This document shows, piece after piece, positions 61,605 through 64,000 of a stretch of 64,000 bases of DNA (within the stretch, counting starts at the first letter, position 1; every line of letters begins with the position of its first letter). The notes beneath the pieces were generated by a model. It was not told the origin of the DNA. It ran no database searches and saw only the letters and a list, made by a program, of their open reading frames with translations. Made by a program: the position numbers and the translations under genes. The DNA comes from Glandiceps talaboti (lineage: Eukaryota > Hemichordata > Enteropneusta > Spengelidae), in NCBI RefSeq assembly GCF_964340395.1, contig NC_135559.1, forward strand, positions 21,180,611 through 21,244,610, read 5' to 3'.

Positions 61605-62285
61605 AAATCCTATATAAATGAAAATCCTATATATATGTTAAATCCGATATGTAGAGTAAATCACATATGTGAGATAAATACTATATGTGGGGAAAATCAG
61701 ATATGTAGGGTAAATCCTATACGTAGAGTAAATCCTATATAAAGGGTAAATCGGATATGTAGTGTATATCCTATACGTAAAGTAAATCAGATATGTAGAG
61801 TAAATCCTATATATAGGGTAAATCAGATATATAGGGTAAATCAGATGTGTAGGGTATATCAGATGTGTAGGGTAAATCCGATATATAGAGTAAATCAAAT
61901 ATGTAGAGTAAATTAGATATGTAGAGTAAATCCTATATGTAGGGTAAATCAGATATGTAGGGTAAATCCTATATGTAGGGTAAATCCTATATGTAGGGTA
62001 AATCAGATGTGTAGGGTAAATCAGATATATAGGGTAAATAATGATTTACTCCACATTTCTGATTCATCCAACATATAGAATATTACTCTACATATCTGAT
62101 TTACTCTACATAACTGATTTACCCTACATATAGGATTTACACTACATATAGGATTTACTCTACATATCTGATTTTCTCTACATATAGGATTTACACTACA
62201 TATAGGATTTACACTACATATAGGATTTACTCTACGTATAGGATTTACCCAGCATATATGATTTACCCTATATATCTAATTTGAG
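61605..62285. repeat. 18-bp satellite in inverted orientation, about 24 + 13 units
   Basis: From 61605 to about 62037 the unit reads GGTAAATCCTATATGTAG (variants CAGATATG, GAGTAAAT). From about 62041 to 62285 it reads as the complement (CTACATATAGGATTTACC type). The switch lies at 62037-62045, making a large imperfect inverted repeat. One strand has an open frame of a YPTYRI-like hexapeptide repeat, a by-product of the 18-base period. Confidence 0.9.
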
Positions 62286-62785
62286 TAAATTGAGTATTGG
62301 CACTGATGTATTCGAAGTAGTTTATTTTGTACTCTGAATTCATTAACATACAACTGTGTAGACGTCCACCTGGATGCGCTATTATTATAATGACTCGAGA
62401 GACGTTAGATCTTTTGATTGGTCGAGAGAGTATATTAATATTGGGACAATGATAAACAAATTAGAGAGAACAACGTATTATGTTAGTGTAAAAGGTGGGA
62501 GTCAGACTTCGCCAGACAACGGTGGTGCAAGGTCGCAGTGACGCTTGGTCGACGTGGAATGGTGCGTCGGTGTTCAGCTTTCAACGTGTATACATGCTCT
62601 TCGTCGGAACTCAATGTGCGTTGTTCACCTGTATAAAATGTCCACATCCACCTTTGAAGTAAGTGTGAGATAACTACTACCTACTGGCAACGAGAAGTTT
62701 CCATGTTGGATGTATAGCTATCAAAGGTAAAGGCTTTTGTGTGAAAAACAGTGCATATTGAGAATAGCGAACTTTAACATTCGTA

Positions 62786-63376
62786 AGGGAGTGTCCAGAT
62801 CTTACTTCCAGTGGGGCCCAGGAGGATTTCCCCTTTTCCTTGTGTATTTTTTCATGCCCCCCCCCACAATGAGCATAAATTACCAAAACAGTGAAAATTA
62901 AAAAAGAGAAAAATCAGACATAGTATCCACTTACATAGTAGGAACATCAGAATTTAGATTTAGAAAACTGGCTGGAAAAATTAATGAAATTAAAATTAAT
63001 ATCATGGACATGAATGAAACAGATAGTGACTGAGACTGAAAGTGATACTTCTGTAATGCATGATCTAGGCAGTGATGGAGACAATTGTGATACTGATAGC
63101 TCAGAAAATTCATGTACTGATGATAACACTGATAGTGATTGTGATGAAACAAGTCTTGCACATCCTCACGGACAAGTTACTTTGAGAAGTGCCAGAATTA
63201 ATATTGCAGTTGATTTATGTGGAATTAAATAATCATGATTTTTTTCCATTACCCCCCTAGAAAATTGTGAATTTTTTGTTTAGCCCCCCCCCCCCCCATT
63301 CTTCCTGAGAAAAATTGATGCTCCCCCTCCCCGAAAATCCCCCGGGCCCCCTGGAAGTAAAATCTGGGCGCTCCCT
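62786..63376. mobile_element. DNA transposon remnant with about 42-bp inverted ends
   Basis: The left end AGGGAGTGTCCAGATCTTAC continues with TTCCAGTGGGGCCC. The right end is its inverse complement (GGGCCCCCTGGAAGTAAAAT, then CTGGGCGCTCCCT). The inside holds long C tracts and an acidic open frame (63014-63232). No target site duplication is evident. It is non-autonomous or decayed. Confidence 0.8.
63014..63232 (+). CDS. Short acidic open frame inside the TIR element
   Basis: 72 codons from ATG 63014 to TAA, rich in Asp/Ser/Glu/Thr (SDGDNCDTDSSENSCTDD) and ending in an ordinary mixed tail. There is no known domain. It may be the remnant of an element-encoded protein or a chance frame from GAT-rich sequence. 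Confidence 0.2.
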   Translation: MKQIVTETESDTSVMHDLGSDGDNCDTDSSENSCTDDNTDSDCDETSLAHPHGQVTLRSARINIAVDLCGIK

Positions 63377-64000
63377 AAAGACGTATCAGACAATTTCTGT
63401 ACACGTCATTTCGACATTCCGACATAAACCATCTGTTCATCCGCCGACACTAGTATAAGATAGATTATGTTGAACTGTATTATTTATAACATAATTGCGT
63501 TGTATGTGATAATTTGGTGCTGATAAATACTTTATCGTACATTGTAGTATACATTTTTAGTGGTCTGAGTACACACATGTATCATGAAAAGTTGAGAACA
63601 ACACGCCTTCGCCGTATGTAATACAAAGGTCGACGTCAACATGTGCGCTCGTACCTGAACTGACCCTTAGGAAATACGCATTCACTTTTCCTCACATTAC
63701 GTTTTTGTTCCTAAAGCTATTTTGCTCACGCTCACAGTATAGTGTACCATGCCATCTAATTTCAATTCTGGCCAGTTTCACAATAATGAATGTTATTGAT
63801 GCGCCAAACTTCAGTTGTTGTAGATTAACTACTTTTACCCGTTGCACATGGGTCGTGTTCTACGTACTACATCATACAAGCGGTCATAACCTTAACGTGA
63901 CGGTGTACACGTGTGTACGCGGCTGAAGTCGCGGTTGTTAGAAAAAACCCCAGATACTATCACACGTACATTAACAGTTTGGAGAACTGATATAATGTTT
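63377..64000. other. Intergenic, no gene seen
   Basis: No splice-supported exon, repeat or RNA gene is visible. Confidence 0.4.

Noticed and set aside
63014-63232. Acidic protein as an independent host gene
   Set aside because: It lies wholly inside a terminal-inverted-repeat element and is compositionally simple, so it is listed only as a low-confidence frame.

Overview
The window looks like nuclear DNA from an invertebrate animal. It has intron-rich genes with GT-AG introns, long intergenic stretches, very abundant microsatellites and minisatellites, fragments of non-LTR retrotransposons and several short inverted-repeat elements. A 200-base N run at 6311-6510 shows it is a draft assembly. 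A marine deuterostome or lophotrochozoan is my guess, but the sequence alone does not settle the species.

The left third (1-21.8 kb) is dominated by one well-supported plus-strand gene, an SLC22-type organic cation/anion transporter. Ten coding exons lie between 4207 and 20729 and join in one frame to give 622 residues. Its introns hold simple repeats, a 43-bp minisatellite, an old tandem pair of about 300 bp, and a LINE 3' end. The flank to 28.2 kb holds an inverted-repeat element, a putative single-exon membrane protein with a TATA box (22902-23516), an array of exactly 89 units of 24 bp, and a second complex satellite.

The middle (28-47 kb) has no intact gene until 38.7 kb. It carries a decayed transposase-like gene (32.6-35.0 kb) with a RAG1-N-terminus-like zinc motif and a P-element/THAP9-like motif, and a decayed cysteine-rich gene (36.9-37.4 kb). 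Then comes the 3' part of a divergent A/B-type cyclin gene on the plus strand. Its cyclin-box exon is present three times at an exact 926-bp spacing, and its terminal exons with poly(A) signal are present twice at a 1591-bp spacing. Intron phases only allow the three copies to be used as alternatives, not in series.

The right part (47-64 kb) has two LINE fragments (reverse transcriptase with YADD, and a C-terminal/3' end fragment), a multi-exon gene of unknown function encoding a basic, coiled-coil protein (about 51.9-55.6 kb), a possible first exon at 57450, long microsatellites, an 18-bp satellite that reverses orientation to form a large inverted repeat (61.6-62.3 kb), and a 0.6-kb terminal-inverted-repeat element (62.8-63.4 kb).
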